Origin: DASUPK01 sp963795665
GTDB taxonomy: Bacteria; Actinomycetota; Thermoleophilia; Solirubrobacterales; 70-9
Direction: 5' to 3'
NCBI GenBank assembly: GCA_963795665.1
Contig: CAWCIP010000001.1
Span: 124,001 to 188,000 of the forward strand
DNA: 64,000 nt
In this document: positions 18,675 to 27,008 of the stretch, one piece after another
How the letters are laid out: the number at the start of each line of letters is the position of its first letter
Numbering within the stretch: the stretch's first letter is position 1
Notes under the pieces: model-generated
The model's input: the letters and a program-made list of their open reading frames with translations, nothing else
What the model was told of the DNA's origin: nothing
The model's database searches: none
Position numbers and translations under genes: made by a program

Positions 18675-19465
18675 CTGGGCGCCCCGGCCTTCGACTCCCG
18701 GGCGAGCGACCTGAGCCATGCCTCGCTGGCGGAGGCGATCCGGGGCTCGACGCCGGCCTCCTCCAGCACCTCCACCGCGGCCGCCATCTCGTCCACCCGG
18801 CGGGCCGCGTGCAGGCGGCTGCCGTCGATCAGCCGTTGCAGCAGCCCCGCGTCGGCGTCCTCGAGCGTGCGCTCCAGGTCGGCGTAGAGCCAATCCTCGA
18901 ACCCGAGTTGCTCGGCCACCGCGAGGGACTCGCCGATCGCGGCCGCCAGGCCCTTCGCGAAGACGCTGCGGGCAAGCTTGCGGGCCGCCGCTGAGCCGGG
19001 CTCGCCGCCGACGAGGGTGACGGGCATGCCGAGCGGTTCCATCGTCGCAGCGAAGGCGCCCGCGCCGTCGCCGGAGACCAGGGCCGGGGTTCGCAGGCCG
19101 TTCCCGGGGACGGGGCCGATCAGCGCCACGTCGGCGAACCGCGCGCCGGACCCGCCGACGACGCCGGAGAGCTCGCGCTTGAGGGCGGGCGCGGCCGTGT
19201 TCAGGTCGGCGAAGACCTGGCCCTCACGGAGGACCGCCGTCACGGACCGCGCGACCTCGAGCGCCACCGCCGCGGAGTTGGCGCTGATCACGACATCCGC
19301 GCCGGCGGCTGCGTCCGCCGCGTCGCTCGCCGCCTCGACCCCCTCGGGGCAGGACGCGACCGGGTCCCAGCCGCTGACCGCTGCGCCGGCCGAGACGAGA
19401 TCCGTGGCAATCGCCGTACCCGCCTCGCCCATGCCGACCATCCCGATCGCCGGGCCTCCGCTCAC
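18671..19465 (-). CDS. 6-phosphogluconate-dehydrogenase-like NAD(P) oxidoreductase (DUF1932 C-terminus)
   Basis: A 264-residue protein from GTG 19465. It begins with a Rossmann motif GMVGMGEAG of the beta-hydroxyacid dehydrogenase group and ends in an all-helical DUF1932-like domain (KLARSVFAKGLAAAIGESL). Such proteins reduce or oxidise small hydroxy or semialdehyde acids with NAD(P). It sits between pcaC and the extradiol dioxygenase with 4-base overlaps. In a protocatechuate 4,5-cleavage scheme this slot would be filled by the semialdehyde dehydrogenase LigC, which is a Gfo/Idh protein and unrelated in sequence. Assignment to that step is inference. Confidence 0.78.
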   Translation of the reverse strand: MSGGPAIGMVGMGEAGTAIATDLVSAGAAVSGWDPVASCPEGVEAASDAADAAAGADVVISANSAAVALEVARSVTAVLREGQVFADLNTAAPALKRELSGVVGGSGARFADVALIGPVPGNGLRTPALVSGDGAGAFAATMEPLGMPVTLVGGEPGSAAARKLARSVFAKGLAAAIGESLAVAEQLGFEDWLYADLERTLEDADAGLLQRLIDGSRLHAARRVDEMAAAVEVLEEAGVEPRIASASEAWLRSLARESKAGAPR

Positions 19466-19839
19466 GTGCCTGAGTCCTCCTCGAAGATCCGGCTGGCGAT
19501 CGCGAACGCCCGGTTCGCCGCCGGCACCCCGCAGTAGATCGCCGCCTGGAGCAGGACCTCCTTGATCTCGTCGTCGCTGAGGCCGTTTCGGCGCGCGGCC
19601 CGGACGTGCATCGCCAGCTCCTCGAAGTGCCCTTCCGCAATCAGCGCGGTCAGAGTGATGGCGCTCCGCATGCGACGGTCGAGGCCGGGGCGGGTCCAGA
19701 TCTCACCCCAGGCGTAGCGCGTGATCAGGTCCTGGAAGTCCTGCGTGAACTCGGTGGTCCCCTCGATCGCGTTGTCGACGTGCTCGTCGCCCAGCACCTC
19801 GCGCCGGACCTCCATGCCCCGGTCGTGCTGATCGCTCAC
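19462..19839 (-). CDS. pcaC: 4-carboxymuconolactone decarboxylase
   Basis: A 125-residue CMD/AhpD-fold protein starting at GTG 19839, overlapping pcaD by 4 bases. Family features are the TTEFTQDFQDLITRYAWGEIW segment split around residues 29-49, the SAITLTALIA and EELAMHVRAARRNG helices, and the YCGVPAANRAF end. It decarboxylates 4-carboxymuconolactone to 3-oxoadipate enol-lactone in the protocatechuate branch. In several other actinobacteria it is fused to PcaD as PcaL; here the two remain separate but adjacent. Confidence 0.94.
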   Translation of the reverse strand: MSDQHDRGMEVRREVLGDEHVDNAIEGTTEFTQDFQDLITRYAWGEIWTRPGLDRRMRSAITLTALIAEGHFEELAMHVRAARRNGLSDDEIKEVLLQAAIYCGVPAANRAFAIASRIFEEDSGT

Positions 19840-20639
19840 GATATGCGAGGGCGCGCGTCAGCGCGACCCGTTTGATGTTGGCCAAGATGGTGCTCGAGCT
19901 CGCGTGTCACCTCGTCGGCCTTCTCCACCGCGGCCAGGTGGCGGGCGCCGGGCAGGACGACGACGGTCGAGCCCTCGATCTCCTCGCCGATGGCGGCTGC
20001 GCGCTCTGGGGTGCCGACCGGATCGTCCTCGCCGGCGATCACCAGCGTGGGCGCCGCAACGTCGACGAGCCGACCGCGCATGTCGACCTCGGCCAGCGCC
20101 TCGCAGCAGCTTGCGTATCCCTCCGGAGGCGTGGAGACGAAGGTCCTCCGGATGCGCTCGATCGTCTCCGGGTGGCGCTCGGGGAACTCGGGCGTGAACC
20201 AGCGCTCCATCGTCGACTCGAACAGGGGCTCGACCCCCTCGGCCCGGACCTGGGCGGCGCGCTCGGTCCACATGCTCGCGGGCGGCAGCTGCATCCCGGT
20301 GCAGCAGATCGCCAGCCTGTCGAGGCGCTCGGGCGCGTTGACCCCCAGCCACATCGCCGTCATGCCCCCGATCGAGAGCCCGCAGAAGGAGACGCGCTCC
20401 AACCCGAGGCGATCCAGGAGCGCGATCACGTCCTGACCCAGATCGGCAAGCGAGTACGGGCCCGGTGGCACCGGCGAGTCGCCGTGACCGCGCGTGTCGT
20501 AGCGGAGCACCCGCAGGCGATCCGACAGGACCGCGGCCTGGGCGTCCCACATCTCGCCACGGGTGCCGAGCGAGTTCGAGAAGGCGACAACCGGGGCGTC
20601 CTCGGGACCCTCCAGGGTGTAATTGACGTCGACGCTCAC
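19836..20639 (-). CDS. pcaD: 3-oxoadipate enol-lactonase
   Basis: A 267-residue alpha/beta-hydrolase. The GTG at 20639 overlaps the pcaB stop by 4 bases and is the natural start (SVDVNYTLEGPEDAP). The nucleophile elbow is CGLSIGG, the acid residue lies in GEDDPVGTP and the histidine in GARHLAAVE. It hydrolyses 3-oxoadipate enol-lactone to 3-oxoadipate, feeding PcaIJ. Placement between pcaB and pcaC makes the assignment secure. Confidence 0.94.
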   Translation of the reverse strand: MSVDVNYTLEGPEDAPVVAFSNSLGTRGEMWDAQAAVLSDRLRVLRYDTRGHGDSPVPPGPYSLADLGQDVIALLDRLGLERVSFCGLSIGGMTAMWLGVNAPERLDRLAICCTGMQLPPASMWTERAAQVRAEGVEPLFESTMERWFTPEFPERHPETIERIRRTFVSTPPEGYASCCEALAEVDMRGRLVDVAAPTLVIAGEDDPVGTPERAAAIGEEIEGSTVVVLPGARHLAAVEKADEVTRELEHHLGQHQTGRADARPRIS

Positions 20640-21988
20640 GATTCCCCCCGGAAGCGTGACAGGGCGCGGTCGATGAAGGAATCGGCCGCGCCGAGGTAGC
20701 CGGCAGGGTCGAGCGCCCGGTCGATCTCCTGATCCGAGAGCTCGCCGCGCACCTCCTTGTCGGAGATCAGCTCTTCGCGCAGCGGGCGCCCGCCATCGAG
20801 GGCCCGAACGGAGGCCGCATCGATCAGCTCGCGCGCCCGCCGGCGGCCGACCCGATCGGCGAGCGCCGTAACCAGGCTCTCGGCCATCAGCAGGCCGCCG
20901 CTGGCATCGAGGTTCGCACGCATCCGATCGGACCTGACCTCGAGGCCCTCCAGCGCCTCGCGCAGAGCCGAGGCGGCGCCGCCCGTCAGAGAGAGGGCAT
21001 CGCTGAGCGGCGCCCACTCGGACTGCCAGGCTCCGGCCGCTCGCTCGTGCTCCTGAGCCATCGCCTCGAGCAGCACGCCGGCGGCGCCGCGGACCCGGCG
21101 GGCGCAGGCGATCGCCACCACCGAGCCGACCGGGTTTCGCTTGTGGGGCAGAGTCGATGATGCTCCGCGCCCGTCGCCGGATGGCTCGGCCACCTCGCCG
21201 ACCTCGGTCTGGGAGAGCAGGGCGAGGTCGAGGGCGATCTTCTCCATCACGCCCGCGGTCAGGGCCAGGGACGCGCCCAGATCGGCGACGCGCAGCCTCG
21301 CCGTGTGCCAGGGCATCACCGGCTGCTCGAGCTCGAGCCGCTTCGCCAGCAGACCGACGACCCGCTCCCCATCAGCTCCCAGAGCGGCCAGGGTCCCGGC
21401 CGCACCTCCCAGCTGCACTGCCAGCGAGAGCGATCCCAGGCGGTCGCGGGCCGTCAGGGTCGAATCCAGCCACCCCGCCGACTTCAGCCCGAAGGTGGTC
21501 GGGAGGGCCTGCTGGAGCAGCGTGCGGCCCGCCATCGCAGTGGCCCGGTGCTCCTCGGCCAGCCCGGCGCAGGCCGCCGCCACCCCGTCGAGCTCCGCCC
21601 GGATCAGCTTCAGGGCTCGGCTCGCGACCAGCATCGCGGCCGTGTCGATCACGTCCTGGCTGGTCGCGCCGAGATGGACGAAACCGGCGGCCTCGTCGTC
21701 GAGCTTCGCCCGCAGCGCGACGACCAACGGGACGGCCGGGTTGGCCTTCGAGCGACCGTCGCGGGCGATGGCCTCCGGGTCGAAGCCACCGCCCGTGCAG
21801 GCGGCGGCGATCGCCTCCGCGGCCTCGCCGGGGATGAGCCCCGCCTCCGCCTCGGCGCCGGCGAGTGCGGCCTCGAAGTCGAGCATCGCCTGGAGCCAGG
21901 CAGCCTCCGAGGTCGCCTGGCCGATCGCCGATGGGACGAAGACCCCGCTGAACGCGTCAGACGACAAAGAAGGCGGTCTCGCCGTCAC
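20636..21988 (-). CDS. pcaB: 3-carboxy-cis,cis-muconate cycloisomerase
   Basis: A 450-residue member of the fumarase/aspartase superfamily with the signature SSTLPHKRNPV, the GATSQD motif and a helical core. It lactonises 3-carboxy-cis,cis-muconate, the product of PcaHG, to 4-carboxymuconolactone. The GTG at 21988 overlaps pcaG by 32 bases. A TTG at 21967 would overlap by only 11 and is a credible alternative start. Neither has a strong ribosome-binding site, so coupling from pcaG is likely. Confidence 0.94.
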   Translation of the reverse strand: MTARPPSLSSDAFSGVFVPSAIGQATSEAAWLQAMLDFEAALAGAEAEAGLIPGEAAEAIAAACTGGGFDPEAIARDGRSKANPAVPLVVALRAKLDDEAAGFVHLGATSQDVIDTAAMLVASRALKLIRAELDGVAAACAGLAEEHRATAMAGRTLLQQALPTTFGLKSAGWLDSTLTARDRLGSLSLAVQLGGAAGTLAALGADGERVVGLLAKRLELEQPVMPWHTARLRVADLGASLALTAGVMEKIALDLALLSQTEVGEVAEPSGDGRGASSTLPHKRNPVGSVVAIACARRVRGAAGVLLEAMAQEHERAAGAWQSEWAPLSDALSLTGGAASALREALEGLEVRSDRMRANLDASGGLLMAESLVTALADRVGRRRARELIDAASVRALDGGRPLREELISDKEVRGELSDQEIDRALDPAGYLGAADSFIDRALSRFRGES

Positions 21989-22520
21989 CCTGAAGATGGA
22001 TGTCGAAGCGGAGACCTCCCTCCTCGGGGATCGCCACGAGGGTGTCCCGCTCCTTCGGGTCCTCGATCGAGGTGAGGACGGGATCCTCGCCGTTGGCGTC
22101 GGCCTCGTCCGGGAAGTAGATCCGCGTCACCAGTCGCTTCAGTAGGCCCCGCGCGAACACCGAGACGTCGATGTGCGGCGCCTGCGAGCGCCCATTGGGA
22201 CCGGGCACCGGGCCGGGCTTGACCGTGATGAACTCGAACCGCCCCTCCGAGTCGGTGGCGCAGCGCCCGAATCCGCTGAACCCCTCCTCCACCGGGATCT
22301 CGTCACGCCGGTCCTCGGGGTGGGCATAGCGCCCGGCCCTGTTGGCCTGCCAGATCTCGATCAGGGCATCGTCAACGATCTCCCCTTCGCCGTCGAAGAC
22401 GCTGCCGCGGATGTGGATCGCGTCGGTGTCGTTCTCGGCCACCAGCCGCTCCTCGCCCTCGTAGGGCACCTGGATCCGCAGGAACGGGCCGATCGTCTGG
22501 GATGGAGTGAGCGCCGGCAT
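21957..22520 (-). CDS. pcaG: Protocatechuate 3,4-dioxygenase alpha subunit
   Basis: A 187-residue intradiol-dioxygenase-fold subunit (MPALTPSQTIGPFL start, ALIEIWQANRAGRY, FITVKPGPVPGPNG, APHIDVSVFARG). The alpha subunit lacks the full iron-ligand set but completes the active site with PcaH. ATG 22520 shares one base with the pcaH TGA stop (TGATG). The heteromer opens protocatechuate between the hydroxyls to 3-carboxy-cis,cis-muconate. Confidence 0.95.
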   Translation of the reverse strand: MPALTPSQTIGPFLRIQVPYEGEERLVAENDTDAIHIRGSVFDGEGEIVDDALIEIWQANRAGRYAHPEDRRDEIPVEEGFSGFGRCATDSEGRFEFITVKPGPVPGPNGRSQAPHIDVSVFARGLLKRLVTRIYFPDEADANGEDPVLTSIEDPKERDTLVAIPEEGGLRFDIHLQGDGETAFFVV

Positions 22521-23266
22521 CAATCCTCCATCGGAGTGGCGTCGCGGCCCCGCAGGACGATGTCGAACTCGTAGCCGAGCGCCCACTCCGGGACGGTCCG
22601 TTCGTGGTCGTAGCGGCAGATCATCCGCTCACGGTCCTTCGGGTCGGGCACCGAGTTGAAGATCGGGTCCTGGAAGAAGAGCGGGTCGCCCGGGAAGAAC
22701 ATCTGGGTGACCAGGCGGGTCGCGAAGGCGGGACCGAACAGCGAGAAATGGATGTGCCGCGAGCGCCAGGCGTTGGGATTGTTCTTCCACGGGTAGGCGC
22801 CGGGCTTGACGGTGATGAACTCGTAGCGGCCGTCGTCGTCGGTCATGCAGCGCCCTCCGCCGGCGAAGTTCGGGTCGAGCGGCGCGGGATGCCGGTCGCC
22901 GTCGTGCCGGTAGCGGCCCGAGGCGTTCGCCTGCCAGATCTCGATCAGCGAGTTGCGCACCGGCTTTCCGTCCTGGTCGAGCAGGCGGCCGTGGACGATG
23001 ATCCGCTCGCCGAGCGGCTCGTCCTCGTACTGGCGGGTGAGGTCGTGGTCGAGCTCGCCGATCCGCTCGTCTCCGTAGACGGGCCCGGTGATCTCCGAGA
23101 GCGTGTGGGCCAGCGGGACCAGCGGCCGCTTCGGTGCCCGCGTCCGGGTCGAGACGTAGTCCGGGTACAGATACGGCGGATCGACCTCGAGATCGTCATG
23201 CCGATAGCCGATCACTTCTCCGTTGCGAGTCAGCTCTGATGCCACCGTGCTCTCCTCCTTGCTCAT
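22520..23266 (-). CDS. pcaH: Protocatechuate 3,4-dioxygenase beta subunit (Fe(III)-binding)
   Basis: A 248-residue catalytic subunit. The four non-haem Fe(III) ligands are visible as Tyr119 (SGRYRH), Tyr158 (GAYPW), His171 and His173 (RHIHF). Their 39-13-2 spacing equals that of the Pseudomonas putida enzyme (108/147/160/162). ATG 23266 overlaps the pcaJ stop by 4 bases (ATGA). It works with PcaG on protocatechuate, the product of PobA and of vanillate demethylation. The call is firm. Confidence 0.96.
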   Translation of the reverse strand: MSKEESTVASELTRNGEVIGYRHDDLEVDPPYLYPDYVSTRTRAPKRPLVPLAHTLSEITGPVYGDERIGELDHDLTRQYEDEPLGERIIVHGRLLDQDGKPVRNSLIEIWQANASGRYRHDGDRHPAPLDPNFAGGGRCMTDDDGRYEFITVKPGAYPWKNNPNAWRSRHIHFSLFGPAFATRLVTQMFFPGDPLFFQDPIFNSVPDPKDRERMICRYDHERTVPEWALGYEFDIVLRGRDATPMED

Positions 23267-24036
23267 GTCGGCGCCTCCAGCGTCGCGCGGAGCTCCCGCA
23301 GCTCCCTGAGTTCCTCCTCCGAGGGCTGCTCGGTCTCCTCCAGGTCGGTGGCCACCCGCAGCGGCCAGCCCGTCTGCTCCCGCGCCTGTTCGACCGAGAC
23401 CCCGGGATGGGTCTGCGTGAGGGTCAGCTCGCAGGACTCGGGGTCGGGCCGGAGGACCCCCAGGTCCGTGATCACGACCGTGGGCCCACGGCCCGGCATG
23501 CCGAGCCGCTCGCGGTCGCCCGGGGCCGCTCCGTATCCGACGGAAGAGCGGAAATCGAGCCGGTCGACGAAGCTGCGACGCGACTGGCGCATGATCACGA
23601 TCACCTCCTTGGCCATCGCGGCGATCTCCGGCGCACCACCGCCTCCCGGGAGGCGGACCTTGGGGCGCTCGTAGTCCCCGATCACCGTGCTGTTGAGGTT
23701 GCCGAGGCGGTCGATCTGAGCCGCCCCGAGAAAGCCGACGTCAATCCGGCCGCCCTGCAGCCAGTAGGCGAAGATCTCGGGCACCGGGACGACCGCGTCC
23801 GCGGTCTCCGCCAGCTCGCCGTCCCCGATGGACAGGGGCAGGTTCTTGGGCTTCGACCCGATCGTGCCGGATTCGTAGACCAGGACGGTCCGGGGGGCGT
23901 GGGTGAGCCTCGCCAGGTTCGCCGCGGTGCTCGGCAGGCCGATCCCCACGAAGCAGACCGTCTCGTCCGTCAGGGCGCGCGAGGCCACCACCGTCATCAT
24001 CTCGTCCGCCGAGACGGCCGCTTCGGTGGTGGTCAT
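23263..24036 (-). CDS. pcaJ: 3-oxoadipate CoA-transferase, beta subunit
   Basis: A 257-residue CoA-transferase subunit from ATG 24036, overlapping pcaI by 4 bases (ATGA). The region VYESGTIGSKP holds the expected catalytic glutamate; later GRIDVGFLGAAQIDRLGNLN is typical of the family. With PcaI it moves CoA from succinyl-CoA to 3-oxoadipate. The relation to glutaconate CoA-transferase-type subunits is equally strong, so the exact substrate rests on the pca context. No beta-ketoadipyl-CoA thiolase (pcaF) is seen in the window. Confidence 0.9.
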   Translation of the reverse strand: MTTTEAAVSADEMMTVVASRALTDETVCFVGIGLPSTAANLARLTHAPRTVLVYESGTIGSKPKNLPLSIGDGELAETADAVVPVPEIFAYWLQGGRIDVGFLGAAQIDRLGNLNSTVIGDYERPKVRLPGGGGAPEIAAMAKEVIVIMRQSRRSFVDRLDFRSSVGYGAAPGDRERLGMPGRGPTVVITDLGVLRPDPESCELTLTQTHPGVSVEQAREQTGWPLRVATDLEETEQPSEEELRELRELRATLEAPT

Positions 24037-24854
24037 ACGACCCCCGCCGCTCTGAGCACGTGCTCGGCCATCCACCCCTGGAACGAGTCCCGGTCCTTGC
24101 TGATCTCGTCCCAGCGCACATAGAAGCCGTTGTCGCGGTCGTAGTAGTCGTGTGCGTAAGAGGGATGCGCGCCATTGGGCGCCTCCGCGACGGCGCCCAC
24201 CGCCCAGGTCGGCAGCACGACTGCGCCCGGCCGGGGCTCCAGCTCGTCGACGATCTCCTCCACGGTGACCAGCGAGCGCGCGGAGGCGAGCACGATCTCC
24301 TTCTGCACGCCGACGATCCCCCAGAGCTGCACGTTTCCCCGGCGGTCGGCGCGCTGCGCGTGGACGATCCCGACATCGGGCCGGAGGGCGCGGACCGCGG
24401 TGAGGGCCTCGCCCGTGAACGGGCATTCGATCTCGGCGATGGTCTCGCTCGAGCGCTCCATCAGCTCGGTGCCGACGTAGCCCCGCAGCGTCCCGAACGG
24501 GAGGTTCGAGGCGCCGGCGGCGTAGCGCGCGGCCATGCCCGCGTGGCTGTGCTCCTCGAGCTCGAGCGGGGCGGGCCAATCGTGCTCGACCGCGTCGCGG
24601 AGGCGGCGCAGGGAGCCGACGCCCGGGTTTCCGCCCCACGAGAAGATCAGCTTTCGGGCGCAGCCCGCGCCGATCATCTGGTCGTAGATCAGGTCGGGGG
24701 TCATCCGGATCAGCGTCAGGTCGCGGCGGCCCTGGCGGATGATCTCGTGGCCGGCGGCGAACGGGATCAGGTGGGTGAAGCCCTCCAGCGCAACGCTGTC
24801 GCCGTCGTGAACGAGCTCGGCGACGGCCTCGTCCAGGGCGAGCAGCTCAGCCAC
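24033..24854 (-). CDS. pcaI: 3-oxoadipate CoA-transferase, alpha subunit
   Basis: A 273-residue CoA-transferase alpha subunit (VALEGFTHLIPFAAGHEI, SWGGNPGVGSL, NVQLWGIVGVQKE). The start GTG 24854 overlaps the regulator gene by 8 bases. Partner of PcaJ. Being first of the pca structural genes behind the regulator, it probably shares the operon promoter upstream of the CoA-ligase gene. Confidence 0.9.
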   Translation of the reverse strand: MAELLALDEAVAELVHDGDSVALEGFTHLIPFAAGHEIIRQGRRDLTLIRMTPDLIYDQMIGAGCARKLIFSWGGNPGVGSLRRLRDAVEHDWPAPLELEEHSHAGMAARYAAGASNLPFGTLRGYVGTELMERSSETIAEIECPFTGEALTAVRALRPDVGIVHAQRADRRGNVQLWGIVGVQKEIVLASARSLVTVEEIVDELEPRPGAVVLPTWAVGAVAEAPNGAHPSYAHDYYDRDNGFYVRWDEISKDRDSFQGWMAEHVLRAAGVV

Positions 24855-25641
24855 CGCTGCCCCCCGCGGGAGCCTCGGCCGGCGGGGCCTCGGGCTCCTC
24901 CTGGACCATGCCGAGCACGTCGCGCAGGTAGAGCAGGTGATCCTTCATCGCCCGCTCCGCTCGGGCCGGGTCGCCCTTCTCGACCGCCGACACCAGAGCC
25001 TCGTGCTGCTCCACGATCGCCGAGTGCACCACTGCCGGCTGGAGGACCTCGATCAGCAGCGGCTGAAGGACCTCGAAGATCCAGTTGGTCAGGGCCTGAA
25101 TCATGCGGTTGCCGCTGGCGGCGGCGATCGTCTGGTGGATCTCTGCGTCCGCGGCGGAGACAACCTCGACGTCGTCCGGCCCAGCGGTCGCCGCGTCCAC
25201 GGCCGCGCGCAGCCGCGCAAGCGTCGCCTCGTCGGGCTGGTAGGCCGCCAGGCCGGCGAGCGGAACCTCGAGCAGGACCCGGGCGTCGAGCAGCTCGTGC
25301 AGGCTGACCGCCTCGGTCTCCAGCATCATCGCGATCGCGTCGCTGAGGCTGCGCCCCATTCCCTGCTCGGCGGTGTGGGCGACGAAGATGCCGCCACCGG
25401 GGCCCTTGGTGGCCCGGATCAGGTTGCCACTGGAGAGGAGCTTGAGCGCCTCCCGGAGGGTCGGGCGGCTGACGCCGAACTCTGCCGCGAGGTCCTCCTC
25501 GCGGCCGAGGAAATCGCCCGGACCGAGGCCCTCCTCCTGCACGTAGTGCTGGATCTGCACCGCCACCTGCTCCGAGGCCCCCCGGATCTGGCGCGCCTGC
25601 GGTCTCGCGCGAGAGCGCGAGCCCGCTCGCTGGGCGCTCAC
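24847..25641 (-). CDS. GntR-family (FadR type) regulator of the pca operon
   Basis: A 264-residue regulator: winged-helix domain near residues 25-95 (EFGVSRPTLREALKLLSSG) and an all-helical FCD effector domain after it. GTG 25641 overlaps the CoA-ligase stop (GTGA). Most pca operons are controlled by IclR or LysR proteins (PcaR, PcaQ), so a FadR-type regulator embedded in the operon is a different arrangement. It is likely autoregulatory because it is co-transcribed with its presumed targets; the effector is unknown. Confidence 0.85.
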   Translation of the reverse strand: MSAQRAGSRSRARPQARQIRGASEQVAVQIQHYVQEEGLGPGDFLGREEDLAAEFGVSRPTLREALKLLSSGNLIRATKGPGGGIFVAHTAEQGMGRSLSDAIAMMLETEAVSLHELLDARVLLEVPLAGLAAYQPDEATLARLRAAVDAATAGPDDVEVVSAADAEIHQTIAAASGNRMIQALTNWIFEVLQPLLIEVLQPAVVHSAIVEQHEALVSAVEKGDPARAERAMKDHLLYLRDVLGMVQEEPEAPPAEAPAGGSGG

Positions 25642-26915
25642 GATGCGACCCACCTCGGCGTGCGATCGTCGACCACTCTGCGGGATTTTCCAGTCTGCCG
25701 CGGCAGAACCCCGGGCGCGATCGGGACGACCCGGACGCGGAGCCCGAGCTGCTGTCGCATCGTCTCCTGGAGGCGGCGCGCGTCGGTGCCCTCGGTCAGC
25801 TCGACCTCGAGCTTCACCTCGTCCATCCCGCTGCGCTCGGTGTAGAAGGTGATGCGGAACTCGCCGGAGCTCGACACCTGCCGGACGGCTTCCTCGATCG
25901 CCGAGGGATAGACGTTCATCCCGCGCACGACCACCATGTCGTCGGTCCGGCCGACGATCCCGCCCGGGAGCCAGCGGCCCTCGTGGCCGGCCGGGCACTG
26001 CTCGTCGGTGGCGATCACGGAGTCTCCGGTCCGGTAGCGCAGGGCCGGGAAGCCCGTGAGGCGCAGGGGCGTGATGACGAGCTCGCCCCGCTCGCCCTGG
26101 GCGGTCGGGCTCATGTCCGCGTCGAGGATCTCGCAGACGAACTCGTTCTCGTCGACGTGCAGCCCATGCCCCTCGACGCAGGGATCGCCGAATGGCCCCG
26201 CCTCCGTGAGGCCGGCGTGATCCACGCAGACCACGCCGAGCCCGTCCTCGATGCGGGAGCGAACGCCGGGCAGGGAGCCGCCGGGCTCACCCGTGCAGAG
26301 GACCCGGTCGAGGGAGTCGAAGGCTGACTCGAGCCGCTGCTCGACCGCCACCTCGAGCAGGTGGAGCGCGTACGTCGGGGTGCACCAGAGGGTTGTCGCC
26401 TCCACCTCGGCGATGGTCTGCAGCCGCTGCACGGAGCCCATCCCGCCGAGCGAGATCCCCATCGCGCCCATCTCCTGGAGCCCCTCCTTGGCCGCCCAGA
26501 ACTGGACGTGAGGCCCGAAGGAGAAGGCGAGCGCGACGCGATCGTCGGTGCCCAGCCCCGCGGCCCGCATCGTGTGCGCGAAGCGCTCACGCCACCAGGC
26601 CCAGTCCTCCGCCGTCTCGAGGACCCGCAGCGGATGGGCAGTCGTCCCGCTGGTCTGGAAGAGCTGGGTGTAGTGGTCGAGCGGGTAGGTGAGGTTCGTG
26701 CCGAAGGGTGGATGGCGCTCCTGATCGACGACCAGGTCGCGCTTGGTCAGCGGGCGCAGCTCGCCGAGGGTGGGCCGGTCGCCCAGCTCGAGGGCCTCGA
26801 CGCGGCCGCGCTGAAAGGGGTTGCGATCGAGCACGAGCTCGAGCAGATCCGCCAGGCGCTCCTCCTGGTCCGCCGCGCCTGGTCGAATGCCGACCCCCGG
26901 GCCATCGGCCGTCAA
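25638..26915 (-). CDS. Phenylacetate-CoA ligase-like acyl-adenylate enzyme
   Basis: A 425-residue PaaK-family AMP-forming ligase: LFQTSGTTAHPLRV is the P-loop-like phosphate-binding motif, LRYRTGDSVI the RTGD motif and VVVRGMNVYPSAIEE the hinge region. TTG 26915 is chosen as start because AGGAGG (26921-26926) precedes it by 5 bases. The longer frame starting GTG 26972 begins inside the probable -10 box. It heads the 15-gene catabolic operon. It should activate an aromatic acid with CoA, but the substrate is not evident. A paralogue with a frameshift lies at 57578-58895. Confidence 0.85.
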   Translation of the reverse strand: MTADGPGVGIRPGAADQEERLADLLELVLDRNPFQRGRVEALELGDRPTLGELRPLTKRDLVVDQERHPPFGTNLTYPLDHYTQLFQTSGTTAHPLRVLETAEDWAWWRERFAHTMRAAGLGTDDRVALAFSFGPHVQFWAAKEGLQEMGAMGISLGGMGSVQRLQTIAEVEATTLWCTPTYALHLLEVAVEQRLESAFDSLDRVLCTGEPGGSLPGVRSRIEDGLGVVCVDHAGLTEAGPFGDPCVEGHGLHVDENEFVCEILDADMSPTAQGERGELVITPLRLTGFPALRYRTGDSVIATDEQCPAGHEGRWLPGGIVGRTDDMVVVRGMNVYPSAIEEAVRQVSSSGEFRITFYTERSGMDEVKLEVELTEGTDARRLQETMRQQLGLRVRVVPIAPGVLPRQTGKSRRVVDDRTPRWVAS

Positions 26916-26953
26916 GGCCGCCTCCTGATCACGCGCTTGAGCTGGGTCCGCAT
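26912..26953 (-). CDS. Possible 13-residue leader peptide before the operon
   Basis: ATG 26953 follows a GGGAGGGG box (26958-26965) and reads MRTQLKRVIRRRP, then TGA. That TGA overlaps the TTG start of the CoA-ligase gene in TTGA, the same 4-base overlap used through this operon. It would be the first open frame on a transcript starting near 26966. It may simply couple translation to the weak TTG start. The arginine/lysine-rich peptide could also be chance. Confidence 0.35.
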   Translation of the reverse strand: MRTQLKRVIRRRP

Positions 26954-26972
26954 ATTGCCCCTCCCAGCGCAC

Positions 26973-27001
26973 ACTATCCGATAAGTCAGAGTATTTGTCA
27001 G
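26973..27001 (-). promoter_or_regulatory. Predicted sigma-70 promoter of the pca operon
   Basis: On the minus strand a -35 box CTGACA (27001-26996) and a -10 box GATAGT (26978-26973) are separated by 17 bases. Transcription would begin near 26966, just before the leader frame. GTCAG repeats at 26985-26989, 26997-27001 and 27008-27012 overlap it and could bind a regulator. Pattern only, no data. Confidence 0.45.
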
Positions 27002-27008
27002 GTACACG

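Noticed and set aside
26916..26972. Extending the CoA-ligase to GTG 26972
   Set aside because: The codon lies against the predicted -10 box and lacks a ribosome-binding site; the extra 19 residues resemble nothing, while TTG 26915 has AGGAGG.
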